Below, piece by piece: positions 5,335 to 6,525 of a stretch of DNA of 6,525 bases. The DNA comes from RAM1 sp040376925 (GTDB lineage Bacteria > Pseudomonadota > Gammaproteobacteria > Burkholderiales > Burkholderiaceae_C). Position 1 is the stretch's first letter. The number at the start of each line of letters is the position of its first letter. The notes beneath the pieces were generated by a model. That model was not told the DNA's origin, did no database searches, and saw only the letters and a list, made by a program, of their open reading frames with translations. The translations under genes were made by a program, and so were the position numbers. The stretch covers positions 1 through 6,525 of the forward strand of contig JBEIPU010000186.1 of assembly GCA_040376925.1 (NCBI GenBank), written 5' to 3'.

Positions 5335-6525
5335 TCAGTCGGCCTGCTTGCGCAGGAATGCCGGGATCTCAAAATCGTCCATGCCGCCCGAAGACAGCGC
5401 GTCCACCTTGGCCGCGGCCTGGGTGCGGTTGGTGCGCCACACGCTGGGCACGGCCATGCCCTGGTAGTCCGGGCCGGCGTTGGCCGCAGCGGCACCGGGG
5501 CCGCCCACGGCGTTGTTGACGGTCGGCACATTGAACGGCACGTTGTCGGTGCCGGTGCGCAGCACCTGCAGCGGCGGCGCCGTGCGGCGCTGGCCCTGGC
5601 GGGAGAGGCCGGTGGCCACCACGGTCACGCGCATTTCGTCGCCCAGGTTGTCGTCGTAGGCGGCGCCGTAGATCACATGCGCGTCCGGCGATGCATAGGC
5701 GCGGATGGTGTTCATGGCCAGCTTGGACTCGTTGAGCTTCAGGCTGCCCTTGGCCGCCGTCACCAGCACCAGCACGCCCTTGGCGCCCGACAGGTCGATG
5801 CCCTCCAGCAGCGGGCAGGCCACGGCCTGCTCGGCGGCAATGCGCGCGCGGTCCGGGCCGGCGGCCACGGCCGTGCCCATCATGGCCTTGCCGGGCTCGC
5901 CCATCACGGTGCGCACGTCTTCAAAGTCGACGTTGACGTTGCCGTACTCGTTGATGATTTCGGCGATACCGCCCACGGCGTTCTTGAGCACGTCGTTGGC
6001 ATGGGCAAAGGCCTCGTCCTGGGTCACGTCGTCGCCCAGCACTTCGAGCAGCTTTTCGTTGAGCACAACGATCAGCGAATCGACGTTGGCTTCCAGCTCG
6101 GCCAGGCCGTGGTCGGCGTTGGTCATGCGACGGCCGCCTTCCCAGTCGAACGGCTTGGTCACGACGCCCACGGTCAGGATGCCCATTTCCTTGGCCACGC
6201 GCGCGATCACCGGCGCGGCGCCCGTGCCCGTGCCGCCGCCCATGCCGGCGGTGATGAACAGCATGTGCGCGCCGTCGATCGCGCTGCGGATGGCGTCCAC
6301 CGCCAGCTCGGCCGCATCGCGGCCCTTCTCGGGCTTGCTGCCCGCGCCCAGGCCGCTGGTACCCAGCTGGATGGTCTTGTGCGCCGCGCTGCGGGCAAGT
6401 GCCTGCGCGTCGGTGTTGGCGCAGATGAATTCCACGCCCTGCACCGTGCGGTGGATCATGTGCTCGACCGCGTTGCCGCCGCCACCGCCGACGCCGATCA
6501 CCTTGATCTGCGTGCCGGAGTGGAA
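5335..6525 (-). CDS. ftsZ: Cell-division GTPase FtsZ (first codons beyond the window)
   Basis: FtsZ is the tubulin-like GTPase that polymerises into the Z ring at midcell. The visible 396 residues lack only roughly the first 10-15. In visible numbering: KVIGVGGGGGNAV (8-20) is the first nucleotide-binding loop; GGGTGTG (96-102) is the tubulin signature that contacts GTP phosphates; DSLIVVLNEKLLEVLGDDVT follows; NVNVDFEDV (196-204) is the T7 synergy loop whose acidic residues complete the GTPase site of the next subunit; GVLVLVTAAKGSLKL and RVTVVATGLSRQG end the fold. A linker of about 70 residues rich in Ala, Pro and Gly leads to the conserved C-terminal peptide DDFEIPAFLRKQAD (383-396), which binds FtsA and ZipA-type partners. 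VVLNEKL in place of the E. coli IPNDKL wording is, from memory, usual in beta-proteobacteria. The frame is intact to the window edge. A terminator follows the stop codon. Confidence 0.99.
   Translation of the reverse strand, partial: FHSGTQIKVIGVGGGGGNAVEHMIHRTVQGVEFICANTDAQALARSAAHKTIQLGTSGLGAGSKPEKGRDAAELAVDAIRSAIDGAHMLFITAGMGGGTGTGAAPVIARVAKEMGILTVGVVTKPFDWEGGRRMTNADHGLAELEANVDSLIVVLNEKLLEVLGDDVTQDEAFAHANDVLKNAVGGIAEIINEYGNVNVDFEDVRTVMGEPGKAMMGTAVAAGPDRARIAAEQAVACPLLEGIDLSGAKGVLVLVTAAKGSLKLNESKLAMNTIRAYASPDAHVIYGAAYDDNLGDEMRVTVVATGLSRQGQRRTAPPLQVLRTGTDNVPFNVPTVNNAVGGPGAAAANAGPDYQGMAVPSVWRTNRTQAAAKVDALSSGGMDDFEIPAFLRKQAD

Noticed and set aside
1..6525. A CRISPR array, phage element, toxin-antitoxin pair or other defence system.
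   Set aside because: No regularly spaced repeats, integrase, transposase or small toxin-like gene pair is present; all genes belong to ordinary metabolic, regulatory or housekeeping families.

Overview
The window reads as chromosomal DNA of a Burkholderiales bacterium, most likely Comamonadaceae (Acidovorax-like). The reasons are the high GC content, an FtsZ with typical beta-proteobacterial wording, the ftsZ-lpxC order that ends the dcw cell-division/cell-wall cluster, and a GC-rich hairpin repeat of a kind I recall from that family. The window holds seven protein genes, none broken; two run off its edges. The gene-free gaps are all 152 bases or shorter. No RNA gene, CRISPR array, insertion sequence or attachment site was seen.

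Left part (1-4074), an acyl-CoA metabolism block: the 5' end of an IclR-family regulator (-); a class III (CaiB/BaiF) CoA-transferase (+); a convergent gap with a three-hairpin repeat; an acyl-CoA dehydrogenase (-); and a YhdH/AcuI-like NADPH-dependent oxidoreductase (+). The genes form two divergent pairs: regulator/CoA-transferase and dehydrogenase/reductase.

Right part (4080-6525), conserved housekeeping genes on the minus strand: ftsZ (its first codons lie beyond the window), a rho-independent terminator, lpxC, and a 58-codon gene for a small two-helix membrane protein that starts 2 nt after the lpxC stop. That small gene converges on the reductase gene, with only 5 nt between the stop codons.

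The main discovery-type observation is that both divergent gaps hold a near-identical 23-bp palindrome, GGTGTTTCG-N5-CGAAATGCC, once on each strand. It sits about 40-55 bp from the start codons on both sides. The simplest reading is an operator of the adjacent IclR-family regulator. This would make the regulator, CoA-transferase, dehydrogenase and reductase one local regulon for an unidentified carboxylic acid or its CoA ester. The proteins belong to well-known families, so the novelty lies in the regulatory wiring and the small membrane gene rather than in a new enzyme system.
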